Origin: an uncultured Flavobacteriales bacterium
Lineage (GTDB): Bacteria > Bacteroidota > Bacteroidia > Flavobacteriales > Flavobacteriaceae
Assembly: GCA_913009535.1 (NCBI GenBank)
Contig: CAJVXR010000009.1
Location: 1-28,604 of the forward strand
DNA: 28,604 bases
Reading direction: 5' to 3'
The translations under genes and the position numbers were made by a program. How positions within the stretch are numbered: the first letter of the stretch is position 1; each line of letters opens with the position of its first letter. This document shows, piece after piece, positions 8,402 through 15,469 of this stretch. The notes under the pieces were generated by a model. It had not been told where the DNA came from and did no database searches. It saw nothing but the letters and a program-made list of their open reading frames with translations.

Positions 8402-9810
8402 TCTTTTAAACCTAGTTTTTTTGCTTCTCTAATCATTAAATCATAAGCAGCATTATATTCATTTGGAATATCACCCTCAAGGATTGCTTCCTTTATTATT
8501 TCCTTTAATGTTCCAATAACTTTGGAAGGTTTTAGACTAAATTTAGTCATTATTTCTTCTCCTGAAATTGGAGGTTGAAAATTTCTTATGCTATCTCTTT
8601 CTTCAACTTCAATAATTTTATTTCTTACTAGTTTAAAGTTGTTGTGGTATTTATCAAATTTTTTTTCATTTTTAGTTGTAATATCAGCTTCACAGAGTGT
8701 CATAAGGTCATCCACGTATTCGCCAGCATCAAATACTAATCTTCTAACTGCAGAATCTGTAACAATATCTTGTGCTAAAACAATCGGTCTAGAACTCATA
8801 AATACGAGCTTTTGAACATATTTCATTTTATCATTTAATGGTAGTTTTATCCTTTTAAATAGATGATATACCATTTTGGATCCTTCAAACTCATGTCCAT
8901 GAAATGTCCATCCAATTTTTTTACTAAATCTCTTGGTTGGTGCTTTTCCAATATCATGAAGAAGAGCAGCCCATCTTAACCATAAATCATCAGTGTGTTT
9001 ACAAATATTATCTAAAACTTCCAGAGTATGATAGAAGTTATCTTTGTGAGTTTGTCCCTCAATTTCATCAATCCCTTTTAAAGAAGTTATCTCAGGAAGT
9101 ATGTATTTTAATAGTCCACATTTATCTAATAAAATAAACCCTGTAGATGGCTTATCGGTAAGTAATATTTTATTTAACTCAACAATAATTCTTTCTTTTG
9201 TAATTATTTCTATTCTAGAGGACAAACTTTGGATTGAATTTAGAGACTCATCATTAATTTTAAAACCAAGTTTAGTAGCAAAACGAATTGCTCTAAGCAT
9301 TCTTAGAGGGTCATCGTTGTATGTGATTTTGGGATCTAGAGGAGTTCTTATAATTTTGTTCTGAATATCTTCTAATCCGTTAAAAGGATCCAATAAAGCA
9401 CCATAATTAGCCTTGGTTAGACTAAATGCCATGGAATTAATTGTAAAATCTCTTCTGTTTTGATCGTCTTCTAAGGATCCAATACTTATTTTGGGGTTTC
9501 TGCTTTCTAGACTATAAGATTCTTTTCTAGCACCAACAAACTCAATTTCCATGTCGTTGTATTTAAACATAGCAGTACCATAGGTTTTAAAAACAGTAAC
9601 ATGAGGAGTATTTTTTAACTTACTAGAAACATAATTCGCAAAATTCACTCCGTCCCCAACAACAACAATATCGATATCTTTAGGAGTTGATTTTTTAATT
9701 ATGTAATCCCTTACAAAACCTCCAATTACATAACATTCCACACCTAATTCATCCGCACAACTACAAATATGATTGAATATATTATTTTCTAAAGCTTCTT
9801 TGTAAATCAT
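8398..9810 (-). CDS. cca: CCA tRNA nucleotidyltransferase with HD domain
   Basis: This class II nucleotidyltransferase adds or repairs the 3' CCA end of tRNAs. In the 470 residues the head domain shows GGFVRD (30-35) and the metal-binding DID pair (D45, D47), then RRDFTINSMA and RMLRAIRFATKLGF, the template-like nucleotide and RNA-binding segments. An HD phosphohydrolase domain follows (LLHDIGKAPTK, about 288), which in related enzymes removes 2'-phosphates or cyclic phosphates from tRNA ends. A purely poly(A) polymerase role is unlikely given the HD domain and the absence of an obvious PcnB C-terminal extension. The gene begins 12 bases after tsaC, another tRNA-maturation gene, and overlaps ctaA by four bases. 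The initiation codon is the ATG at 9810. Confidence 0.92.
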   Translation of the reverse strand: MIYKEALENNIFNHICSCADELGVECYVIGGFVRDYIIKKSTPKDIDIVVVGDGVNFANYVSSKLKNTPHVTVFKTYGTAMFKYNDMEIEFVGARKESYSLESRNPKISIGSLEDDQNRRDFTINSMAFSLTKANYGALLDPFNGLEDIQNKIIRTPLDPKITYNDDPLRMLRAIRFATKLGFKINDESLNSIQSLSSRIEIITKERIIVELNKILLTDKPSTGFILLDKCGLLKYILPEITSLKGIDEIEGQTHKDNFYHTLEVLDNICKHTDDLWLRWAALLHDIGKAPTKRFSKKIGWTFHGHEFEGSKMVYHLFKRIKLPLNDKMKYVQKLVFMSSRPIVLAQDIVTDSAVRRLVFDAGEYVDDLMTLCEADITTKNEKKFDKYHNNFKLVRNKIIEVEERDSIRNFQPPISGEEIMTKFSLKPSKVIGTLKEIIKEAILEGDIPNEYNAAYDLMIREAKKLGLKE

Positions 9811-9822
9811 TTCATTAATCTG

Positions 9823-10392
9823 TTACCTAATTTTTGAAATTGTACCATCTAAATTAATTTTAATAATTGAAGATGCTGAATTGCAAGATTTAGCACTTGG
9901 CAAATTTACGACATAGTCAACTTCTTTTAAAATCTTGGTATTGATTTCTTTTAGATTATATGCAGATTTGTAACCGCTTAGATTCGCGGAAGTAGATACA
10001 ATAGGTTTTTTAAGTTTACCAATTAATCTTTTACAGAATTCATTATCTACTATTCGAAAACCTATACTATCATTTTCTCCCAGTAATAACCTAGAAACAT
10101 TAACTGAATGGTTATAAATTATGGTTGTTGGCAATACGGCCTCTTGTAATATTTTAGTTGATTCTTTTGGTACGGATTTAAGATAGTTTTTTAACATCAA
10201 GTGATCGTTAACTAAGCAGAGCATAGGGTTTGAAGAATTCCTTTGCTTTATTTTATAAACTTTTTTTATCGCTTCTTCATTAGTAGCATCACAGCCTATT
10301 CCCCATACTGTGTCAGTAGGGTACACTATAACTCCTCCATTTTCTAAAACTTTACAGGCTTTTTCAACCTCTTTTATAATAATATCACTCAT
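9823..10392 (-). CDS. tsaC: L-threonylcarbamoyladenylate synthase (Sua5/YciO/YrdC family)
   Basis: The enzyme makes threonylcarbamoyl-AMP from threonine, bicarbonate and ATP, the first step of t6A37 modification in ANN-decoding tRNAs. At 189 residues it consists of the YrdC domain alone (TsaC type), lacking the C-terminal Sua5 domain. Motifs are GGVIVYPTDTVWGIGCDA (19-36), the KIKQRNSSNPM substrate loop (47-57) and STSANLSG (about residue 135). The start ATG at 10392 is followed by a typical amphipathic first helix. A minus-strand TAnnTTTG element at 10411-10418 makes this the probable first gene of the five-gene operon ending with uvrB. YciO-type paralogues of unknown role look similar, but the full motif set favours TsaC. 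Confidence 0.88.
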   Translation of the reverse strand: MSDIIIKEVEKACKVLENGGVIVYPTDTVWGIGCDATNEEAIKKVYKIKQRNSSNPMLCLVNDHLMLKNYLKSVPKESTKILQEAVLPTTIIYNHSVNVSRLLLGENDSIGFRIVDNEFCKRLIGKLKKPIVSTSANLSGYKSAYNLKEINTKILKEVDYVVNLPSAKSCNSASSIIKINLDGTISKIR

Positions 10393-10410
10393 TAATAAAT
10401 ATATTTACAA

Positions 10411-10418
10411 CAAATATA
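10411..10418 (-). promoter_or_regulatory. -7 promoter element for the tsaC operon
   Basis: Minus-strand TATATTTG matches TAnnTTTG. Transcription would start near 10404, giving a leader of roughly 12 bases before the tsaC ATG at 10392. I find no good TTG at the expected -33 position, so the call rests on the -7 element and its placement in the 37-base divergent gap. Confidence 0.4.
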
Positions 10419-10429
10419 AAAATAACCAT

Positions 10430-11179
10430 TTGATAAAAGTTAAATTAATAAGTACTGATTATACTATTTATTCTGACGTTATTGAAAATTTTATCAATAA
10501 TTTCTCAAAATCAGGAGATGTAATTAAGGATTCCAGGAATGTGATAAAATCCTATGAGTCTGATATAGTTACTTTTAATATCAAATCATTTAAAATACCG
10601 AATATTTTTAATTCTTTCATCTACAATAACTTGCGGGCTAGTAAAGCAGAGAGATCTTATAAGTTTGCCCAAAAATTATTAAATCTTGGTATTAAAACTC
10701 CTGAGCCAATTGCATATTTTGAATTTAAAACCAGGTTTTTTTTAAGAAACAGTTTTTATATATCCAAGCAACTAGATTATGACTTTACAATTAGAGAAGT
10801 AATCAAAGACGATAATTTCAAAGATAGAATACAGATTTTAAAAATGTTTTCAAGATTTACTTATAAGTTACATGAAAATAATATTAATTACTTGGATCAT
10901 TCACCAGGAAATACCTTAATTAAATTTAATAATAACGAGTACGAATTTTATTTAATAGATTTAAACAGGATGCAATTTAAAAAAATGAGTTTTGACGATA
11001 GAATGCAAAATTTTAATAGACTCACTAAAGATTCTAGTGTAATTAAAATCTTCAGCAAAGAATATGCTACTTTAATTAATCAAAATATTGACTTAGTTTA
11101 TAATAAAATGTTAAGTTATTCAGAGAAGTTTTTTTCTAACAGAGAAAGAACAAAAAAATTAAAGAAGCGTTATTTTTAA
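10430..11179 (+). CDS. Kdo/WaaP (InaA-like) lipopolysaccharide kinase family protein
   Basis: This 249-residue protein belongs to the protein-kinase-fold family that phosphorylates Kdo or heptose in LPS cores. The N-lobe has the lysine-rich strand FNIKSFKIPN (49-58). Next come the SKAERSYKFAQKLLNLGI helix and KTPEPIAYFE (89-98), both highly typical of bacteroidetal members. The C-lobe has the catalytic-loop equivalent YLDHSPGNTL with D156 and N161, and a DFG-equivalent LIDLN with D177. I place the start at the TTG at 10430 ((M)IKVKLISTDY), because the upstream in-frame extension would run back into the divergently transcribed tsaC. It is convergent with the next gene, with the stop codons overlapping. 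The substrate is not evident; in context it probably phosphorylates an envelope glycolipid sugar. Confidence 0.82.
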   Translation: MIKVKLISTDYTIYSDVIENFINNFSKSGDVIKDSRNVIKSYESDIVTFNIKSFKIPNIFNSFIYNNLRASKAERSYKFAQKLLNLGIKTPEPIAYFEFKTRFFLRNSFYISKQLDYDFTIREVIKDDNFKDRIQILKMFSRFTYKLHENNINYLDHSPGNTLIKFNNNEYEFYLIDLNRMQFKKMSFDDRMQNFNRLTKDSSVIKIFSKEYATLINQNIDLVYNKMLSYSEKFFSNRERTKKLKKRYF

Positions 11180-12210
11180 TTCCCAAATATCCTATAGATT
11201 TTTAATCTTCTAAAAAAAGATAATTCTCTTTTTTTAGGAACCCCAAATTTTGTAATATAAACTTGTACTGCTTCTACCATTCTATAAGATGACTTACCGT
11301 CGGTATAGGGGTGGTAGTTTTTAATTAGTTCATCTCTTTCTTTAGAAAAAGCTCCTTTTTTTAAATTATTCTCTACTAAAGATTTTAGTAATTTATATTT
11401 TTTAGAATCTTCCCAATATTTAATTTGGGCTATGTTATTAAATGTAATAACGGGTTTATTTAAAAGGCTAAATTCATAAATAACAGAGGATGTGTCACTG
11501 ATTAATAAGTCAGATATTTTTAATAAATCCGTTATATCATTATCATTAAAAATTAAAATATTTTTGTTTTCTATTGCTAAATTTTCATACTCATTTTTTA
11601 ATGCTTCGCTCATCAGTGGGTGAAACTTTATGATTATTAGAAAAATAGTGTCTTTAGAGATAGATATTAATTCTTTTTGTAAATATGGGGCTGAAGTTAA
11701 TTTAGGTGAAAAAGTAGGTGCATACAGCAGTATTTTTTCTTTACTGTAAGTTTTTAACAGTTCTATTTTTTTATTATTTAAATCGGAATTTTCTATAAAC
11801 AGATTATCTATTCTAGACCAACCTGTTTCAGTCACTTCAAAATCTTGGTATTTTTTTCTTTTTTCAATAAATTTTTTCGTGAAATATGGACCTTGAGTAA
11901 GATACAAGTCAAAGTAATTTCTTATCCTGAAATGACCTTTTTTTTCTCCTGCAAAACCATGAAAAACTTGAGTCTTAACTCCTTTTAAGTAGTGAGGAAC
12001 AGCATTTCCACAAACGAAAATAGCTTCACTATTATAATTCTTTAGCTCTTTTATGCTACTGGAGTGTGGTTCAGCTTTATAAGGGAAGTCTCCCAATATT
12101 TTTTTATCTATATACCAAATGTAATCATGATTTAGAGCTTTAAGCTCTTTTCTAATCGGCTCTAAAATTCCAAATGCATATTTATTTTTACAAAATAGAA
12201 TTGAATTCAT
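11176..12210 (-). CDS. CDP-glycerol glycerophosphotransferase family protein (TagB/TagF-like)
   Basis: The 344 residues match the GT-B-like C-terminal catalytic region of teichoic-acid polymerases, which transfer phosphoglycerol or phosphoribitol from a CDP-alcohol. Key positions are the HG pair in VFHGFAGEKKGHF (H84, G85), the TGWSRIDNL segment (129-137), YAPTFSP (163-169), IKFHPLM with H197, and SDTSSVIYEF (238-247) with E246, then NKPVITF. There is no N-terminal membrane anchor or glycosyltransferase domain, so this is the short single-domain form. Teichoic acids are not expected in a Gram-negative cell, so the acceptor is more likely an LPS or capsule glycan; CDP-ribitol or another CDP-alcohol is also possible. 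It is coupled to the upstream nucleotidyltransferase by a one-base stop/start overlap, suggesting that gene supplies its donor. Confidence 0.83.
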   Translation of the reverse strand: MNSILFCKNKYAFGILEPIRKELKALNHDYIWYIDKKILGDFPYKAEPHSSSIKELKNYNSEAIFVCGNAVPHYLKGVKTQVFHGFAGEKKGHFRIRNYFDLYLTQGPYFTKKFIEKRKKYQDFEVTETGWSRIDNLFIENSDLNNKKIELLKTYSKEKILLYAPTFSPKLTSAPYLQKELISISKDTIFLIIIKFHPLMSEALKNEYENLAIENKNILIFNDNDITDLLKISDLLISDTSSVIYEFSLLNKPVITFNNIAQIKYWEDSKKYKLLKSLVENNLKKGAFSKERDELIKNYHPYTDGKSSYRMVEAVQVYITKFGVPKKRELSFFRRLKIYRIFGN

Positions 12211-12890
12211 TAGATTAAATTATTTGCATTTTTAAGATCTTCTTCAAAATCAATTTCTATGCAATTAAACTCCGAAATATCTACTGGTTTTATTTTAAAG
12301 CCATCTTTTTCAATAGCTACTTCCAATGCTCTTTCGAAATAGTCATTGTCATCACACTCTTCAAGTCTTTTAATAAATGAATCTATATATTTTGAAGAGA
12401 TAAAATTTATTCCAACAGCTTCTCCTAATCCATTTTCTACTGTCTTAGATAATTCATCGATATAATTATCCTTTAAAGTGTATTTAACTTCTTCTTCAGC
12501 AACTTTGCTTGTATTAACAGCAACAAATGACACATCTTTATCAATATATTCCTTTAATTTTATTAATATGTTTTTATCAAAAACAATATCTCCGTTCATC
12601 CAAAGTATAGAGTGATCTTTATTTTTTTTAATTGCTTTTAATAAACTTTTGGCTGTATTAGTTTGATCAAAATACTGATTATAGATATAGGTTAAGTTTG
12701 GAAAACTTTCCATTATTAAATCTTTTTTAAAGCCAACTACAAGATTTACTAAATCTAAACTGTATAAGAACGAGATATTTTCAGTCATCATTTGCATGAT
12801 GCTTTTATGGTTTTTAAGTTTTGTTAAAGGTTTTGGAAAAGGATTACCTAACCTTGATCCTATCCCAGCAGCTAAAATTATAATCTTCAT
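12210..12890 (-). CDS. LicC-like nucleotidyltransferase (sugar- or phosphocholine-cytidylyltransferase type)
   Basis: A 226-residue GT-A-fold nucleotidyltransferase. The N-terminus has the nucleotide-binding loop IILAAGIGSRLG (4-15) with the catalytic lysine in FPKPLTKL (K20). The metal-binding aspartate is in WMNGDIVFD (D101). Length, the lack of a left-handed beta-helix, and the C-terminal EIDFEEDLKNA resemble LicC, the CTP:phosphocholine cytidylyltransferase of the licABCD pathway, more than RmlA or GlmU. It could equally activate another phospho-alcohol or a sugar 1-phosphate. No choline kinase (LicA) or choline permease (LicB) is present in the window. The gene is first in a two-gene operon with the CDP-glycerol transferase-like protein, and a -7 element lies 20 bases upstream. 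Family assignment is firm; substrate is inference. Confidence 0.78.
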   Translation of the reverse strand: MKIIILAAGIGSRLGNPFPKPLTKLKNHKSIMQMMTENISFLYSLDLVNLVVGFKKDLIMESFPNLTYIYNQYFDQTNTAKSLLKAIKKNKDHSILWMNGDIVFDKNILIKLKEYIDKDVSFVAVNTSKVAEEEVKYTLKDNYIDELSKTVENGLGEAVGINFISSKYIDSFIKRLEECDDNDYFERALEVAIEKDGFKIKPVDISEFNCIEIDFEEDLKNANNLI

Positions 12891-12909
12891 ATTAATATTT
12901 ATTATTCTT

Positions 12910-12917
12910 CAAAGTTA
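12910..12917 (-). promoter_or_regulatory. -7 promoter element for the nucleotidyltransferase operon
   Basis: Minus-strand TAACTTTG matches TAnnTTTG, placing transcription start near 12903 and a leader of about 13 bases before the ATG at 12890. A -33 TTG at the usual spacing is not obvious. It lies back to back with the plus-strand element at 12958-12965 in the same 90-base gap. Confidence 0.45.
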
Positions 12918-12957
12918 TAATAATTAATTTGAATGTTATCTTAAGATATGTTTTTTG

Positions 12958-12965
12958 TAATTTTG
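12958..12965 (+). promoter_or_regulatory. -7 promoter element for the TagD-like gene
   Basis: TAATTTTG is a perfect TAnnTTTG. Transcription would start near 12972, just before the ATG at 12981. It excludes the upstream in-frame ATG at 12948, which lies before this element, as the start. The -33 region is weak (the nearest TTTG is 26 bases upstream). Confidence 0.5.
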
Positions 12966-12980
12966 ATTAATAATAAAATT

Positions 12981-13589
12981 ATGGAAAAGAAATATTTACT
13001 CTCATTAGTAACAAGATACACAGATATTCAGCTAAATTTTGTTGATTCCACATGCTTTTCAATTCATTGTTCCAAGGTTTTTTCTTCCAATATAGTTGAT
13101 TTGTTAAATGAACTTTTTGATAAATACGGAAATAATATATCGATTGTCTTTAAGAATAAAACAACTATCTCCGTAAACTCTATATCAGCTAAGAAAAAGT
13201 ACAATACAATGTATACCACTGGCTGTTTTGATATTTTTCATTATGGTCACCTTAACATACTAACTAAATCAAAAGAATTGTGTCATCAATTAATAGTTGG
13301 AGTTTCAACAGATGAATTAATACTTCAAGAAAAAGGTAAGCTTCCTGTTATTCCATTTAAAGAGAGAGTTAAAATTATTGAATCTATTAAATATGTTGAT
13401 TTAGTAGTTCCTCAAATTAATAAAAACAAGCAAGAGGCTATTGATAAATATACTATTGATGCAATTTCAGTTGGAGATGATTGGAAAGGTAGATACCCAG
13501 AAACTTCTTGTCCGGTTGAATACTTTAGTTATACACCCAGTGTTAGTAGTACTATCCTTAAAGATTTATTATCAATAAATAAAGTTTAA
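12981..13589 (+). CDS. TagD-like cytidylyltransferase with unusual N-terminal extension
   Basis: From the ATG at 12981 the protein has 202 residues. Residues 77-202 are a nucleotidyl-transferase domain of the glycerol-3-phosphate cytidylyltransferase type: TTGCFDIFHYGHLNIL (79-94) with the HxGH active site (H87, H90), PFKERVKIIESIKYVD (125-140), SVGDDWKGR (164-172) and a terminal PSVSSTILKDL (187-197). The expected reaction is glycerol 3-phosphate plus CTP to CDP-glycerol; ethanolamine-phosphate or sugar-phosphate activation is possible. Residues 1-76 are an extension I do not recognise; ordinary TagD proteins are only about 130 residues. An in-frame ATG at 13209 would give the short form, but the promoter lies before 12981. 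It is convergent with the LicD-family gene, stop codons overlapping. Confidence 0.8.
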   Translation: MEKKYLLSLVTRYTDIQLNFVDSTCFSIHCSKVFSSNIVDLLNELFDKYGNNISIVFKNKTTISVNSISAKKKYNTMYTTGCFDIFHYGHLNILTKSKELCHQLIVGVSTDELILQEKGKLPVIPFKERVKIIESIKYVDLVVPQINKNKQEAIDKYTIDAISVGDDWKGRYPETSCPVEYFSYTPSVSSTILKDLLSINKV

Positions 13590-14170
13590 TTTAACGCTTT
13601 ATCATCTGTAAAAGTATTCCATTCTTTTACAGGCTTTTTCCAATCCCCATATCTATAGGTTAAGTATTCCTCTGTTAACATCGGAATAGAAAATAAATAG
13701 TCTTTAAATTTTATTGTTTGCTGGTTAGCATAGTATTTTGAAGGGACATTTTTAGTAGTGTTACCAATCATCCAATAGGTATTTTCTTTTTTAGGGTATT
13801 TAACAAATATTTCTAGACAAACTGAGCCTTTTAATAGGTTAAAAAACCTTTTATTTCTGATTTTAATTATTCTAATATCTCCTCTGTTAAAAAACTCAGA
13901 TGTACTATCAAATTTTCGAACCCTAACACGTAAGTTTTTTGACTTTAAATTTATTATTAAATCATCAATTTTAGATACTTCTGAGCTGTTTATTGATAAA
14001 TCTAGATCGTTGTCCCAAGGCAATAGCCTAGATTCTCTTTTTATACCTAATAAAGTCCCACCCTCAAGCCAATAGTTAACAGATAAAATATTTAAAGACT
14101 TAGCTACATCAAGAAGCAGTGATTCAGCTATCTCTTTATTCTTATTTGATAATGTAATTTTATATGCCAA
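13586..14170 (-). CDS. LicD-family phosphotransferase
   Basis: LicD/fukutin-type proteins transfer phosphocholine, phosphoribitol or similar groups from a CDP-linked donor to a glycan. In this 194-residue protein the two defining motifs are complete: EGGTLLGIKRESRLLPWD (36-53) and DNDLDL (53-58), whose aspartates bind metal. The middle part (GDIRIIKIRNKRF and LEIFVKYPK) and the C-terminal PMLTEEYLTYRYGDWKKP (about 167-184) are also family-like. It is directly adjacent to the HAD-like gene with no intergenic base, so both are translated from one message that begins at dapD. Together with the LicC-like and TagD-like genes nearby this suggests addition of a phospho-alcohol to a surface polymer. 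The group transferred cannot be read from the sequence. Confidence 0.85.
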   Translation of the reverse strand: MAYKITLSNKNKEIAESLLLDVAKSLNILSVNYWLEGGTLLGIKRESRLLPWDNDLDLSINSSEVSKIDDLIINLKSKNLRVRVRKFDSTSEFFNRGDIRIIKIRNKRFFNLLKGSVCLEIFVKYPKKENTYWMIGNTTKNVPSKYYANQQTIKFKDYLFSIPMLTEEYLTYRYGDWKKPVKEWNTFTDDKALN

Positions 14171-14548
14171 TTATATGTTTTTTAATAAAAATTGATAAAC
14201 CTTATCATTAGAATCCTTTGGATTATAATGATGTGTCTTTATTCCAATAGACATTGCAGATTGGACTGCTTCATAATTGTGTTCAATATATATCAAATTA
14301 GTATTACTTAGATTGTATTTTTCAATAAGTAGTTTGAAATACAAAGAGTCGTCCTTATTTGGATTGTGTGAAAGACTAAATACATCATATGGCATTTCTA
14401 CTATGCCATATTTAATTAGTTCGTTAATATTAGCATTCGTTAAAATAATCTTACGATTTTCAAATTTCTCTAATAAGTTATATAAATCAATATCTAACTT
14501 TTTGTTTTTAACAAGAGTATTCCAAGCATCAATTAAAATTATTTTCAT
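14171..14548 (-). CDS. HAD-like protein with altered catalytic motifs
   Basis: A small 125-residue protein of the haloacid dehalogenase fold without a recognisable cap domain. Motif I reads IDAWNTL (6-12): the nucleophile-type D7 is present, but the second aspartate, the acid/base in phosphatases, is replaced by W9. Motif II is TNAN (T38). The motif III region NPNKDDSLYFKLL has K65. Motif IV, usually DD, is E89-H90 in LIYIEHNYEAV, followed by AMSIGIKTHHYNP. The D-A-x-x-T-L form of motif I occurs in some HAD proteins, so the fold assignment is solid while phosphatase activity is doubtful. It begins 5 bases after dapD and abuts the LicD-family gene, so a regulatory or substrate-binding role in that pathway is possible. 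Confidence 0.65.
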   Translation of the reverse strand: MKIILIDAWNTLVKNKKLDIDLYNLLEKFENRKIILTNANINELIKYGIVEMPYDVFSLSHNPNKDDSLYFKLLIEKYNLSNTNLIYIEHNYEAVQSAMSIGIKTHHYNPKDSNDKVYQFLLKNI

Positions 14549-14553
14549 AATAC

Positions 14554-15366
14554 TTAAACAGCTAAATTGTGTTCTCTTAAAACTTGGTTTAAGGATGTTT
14601 TTTTATCAGTACTTTCTTTTCTTTTTCCTATAATAAGAGCACAAGGAACATTGTAGGTTCCAGCATTAAATTTTTTTGGAAATGAGCCAGGGATAACAAC
14701 TGATCTTTCTGGTATTTCTCCTTTAATTTCAACAGCGTCATTATTTGTTACATCAATAATCTTTGTAGATGCTGTTAAAACAACATTAGCACCCAAAACA
14801 GCTTCTTTTCTAATAATTACACCTTCTACAATGATACTTCTAGATCCTAAAAATACATTATCTTCTATAATTACTGGAGTTGCTTGTAAAGGCTCTAAAA
14901 CCCCTCCAATTCCTACTCCACCAGATATATGTACATTCTCTCCTATTTGCGCACAACTACCGACTGTTGCCCATGTGTCAACCATTGTACCCTTACCAAT
15001 GTAAGCACCTATATTTACATAGCTAGGCATAAGTATACAGCCGCTTGAAATAAACGATCCGTATCTAGATATTGCACTAGGGACAACTCTTATACCTTTT
15101 TTAGCATAATCTCGTTTTAATGGAATCTTGTCATGAAACTCCATTGGACCAGCATGTAGAGTGGTCATATTATTAATCGGAAAATATAATAAAACAGCTT
15201 TCTTAATCCATTCATTGACTATCCATTTAGAGCCCTCACAGTGAGCTACTCTTAACTCTCCAGAGTCAAGTAGTTCAATTGTATCATTAATAGCTTTAAC
15301 AATGTTTAAATCATTTAATAAGCTTCTATCGTCCCACGCTGATTCTATTTTTTGTTTTAAATCCAT
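14554..15366 (-). CDS. dapD: 2,3,4,5-tetrahydropyridine-2,6-dicarboxylate N-succinyltransferase
   Basis: DapD transfers succinyl from succinyl-CoA to tetrahydrodipicolinate in the succinylase branch of lysine and meso-diaminopimelate synthesis, feeding peptidoglycan. The 270-residue length is standard (about 274). The N-terminal helical domain precedes a left-handed beta-helix of hexapeptide repeats (about residues 100-230), including SSGCILMPSYVNIGAYIGKG, MVDTWATVGSCAQIG and HISGGVGIGGVLEP, the last two being family signatures. The C-terminus has VVIPGSFPKKF and a basic tail. A minus-strand -7 element lies at 15384-15391. It heads an apparent operon with the HAD-like and LicD-family genes, whose relation to lysine synthesis is not obvious; they may simply share its promoter. 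Confidence 0.96.
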   Translation of the reverse strand: MDLKQKIESAWDDRSLLNDLNIVKAINDTIELLDSGELRVAHCEGSKWIVNEWIKKAVLLYFPINNMTTLHAGPMEFHDKIPLKRDYAKKGIRVVPSAISRYGSFISSGCILMPSYVNIGAYIGKGTMVDTWATVGSCAQIGENVHISGGVGIGGVLEPLQATPVIIEDNVFLGSRSIIVEGVIIRKEAVLGANVVLTASTKIIDVTNNDAVEIKGEIPERSVVIPGSFPKKFNAGTYNVPCALIIGKRKESTDKKTSLNQVLREHNLAV

Positions 15367-15383
15367 TTTTATAGTTATATAAA

Positions 15384-15391
15384 CAAATATA
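15384..15391 (-). promoter_or_regulatory. -7 promoter element for dapD
   Basis: Minus-strand TATATTTG matches TAnnTTTG. Transcription would start near 15377, about 10 bases before the ATG at 15366. No clear -33 TTG. Confidence 0.4.
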
Positions 15392-15453
15392 ATTCTATTA
15401 TATAATCATTTAATAAAGTATGAATAAAAAATACTTATTTTTTTGAGTTATAC

Positions 15454-15461
15454 TATATTTG
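15454..15461 (+). promoter_or_regulatory. -7 promoter element for ruvX, almost leaderless
   Basis: TATATTTG matches TAnnTTTG and ends only eight bases before the ATG at 15470. With a start site about 7 bases downstream the message would have essentially no leader. The -33 position has no clear TTG. It supports 15470 over the TTG at 15443 as the initiation codon. Confidence 0.45.
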
Positions 15462-15469
15462 TAAACAAT

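Noticed and set aside
8588..9364. Three plus-strand open frames antisense to cca
   Set aside because: All are contained in the strongly supported cca gene, show no domain features, and arise from AT-rich third positions.
10310..10429. N-terminal extension of the Kdo/WaaP-type kinase
   Set aside because: It would overlap the tsaC 5' end on the opposite strand and does not resemble the kinase family; the TTG at 10430 fits the family start.
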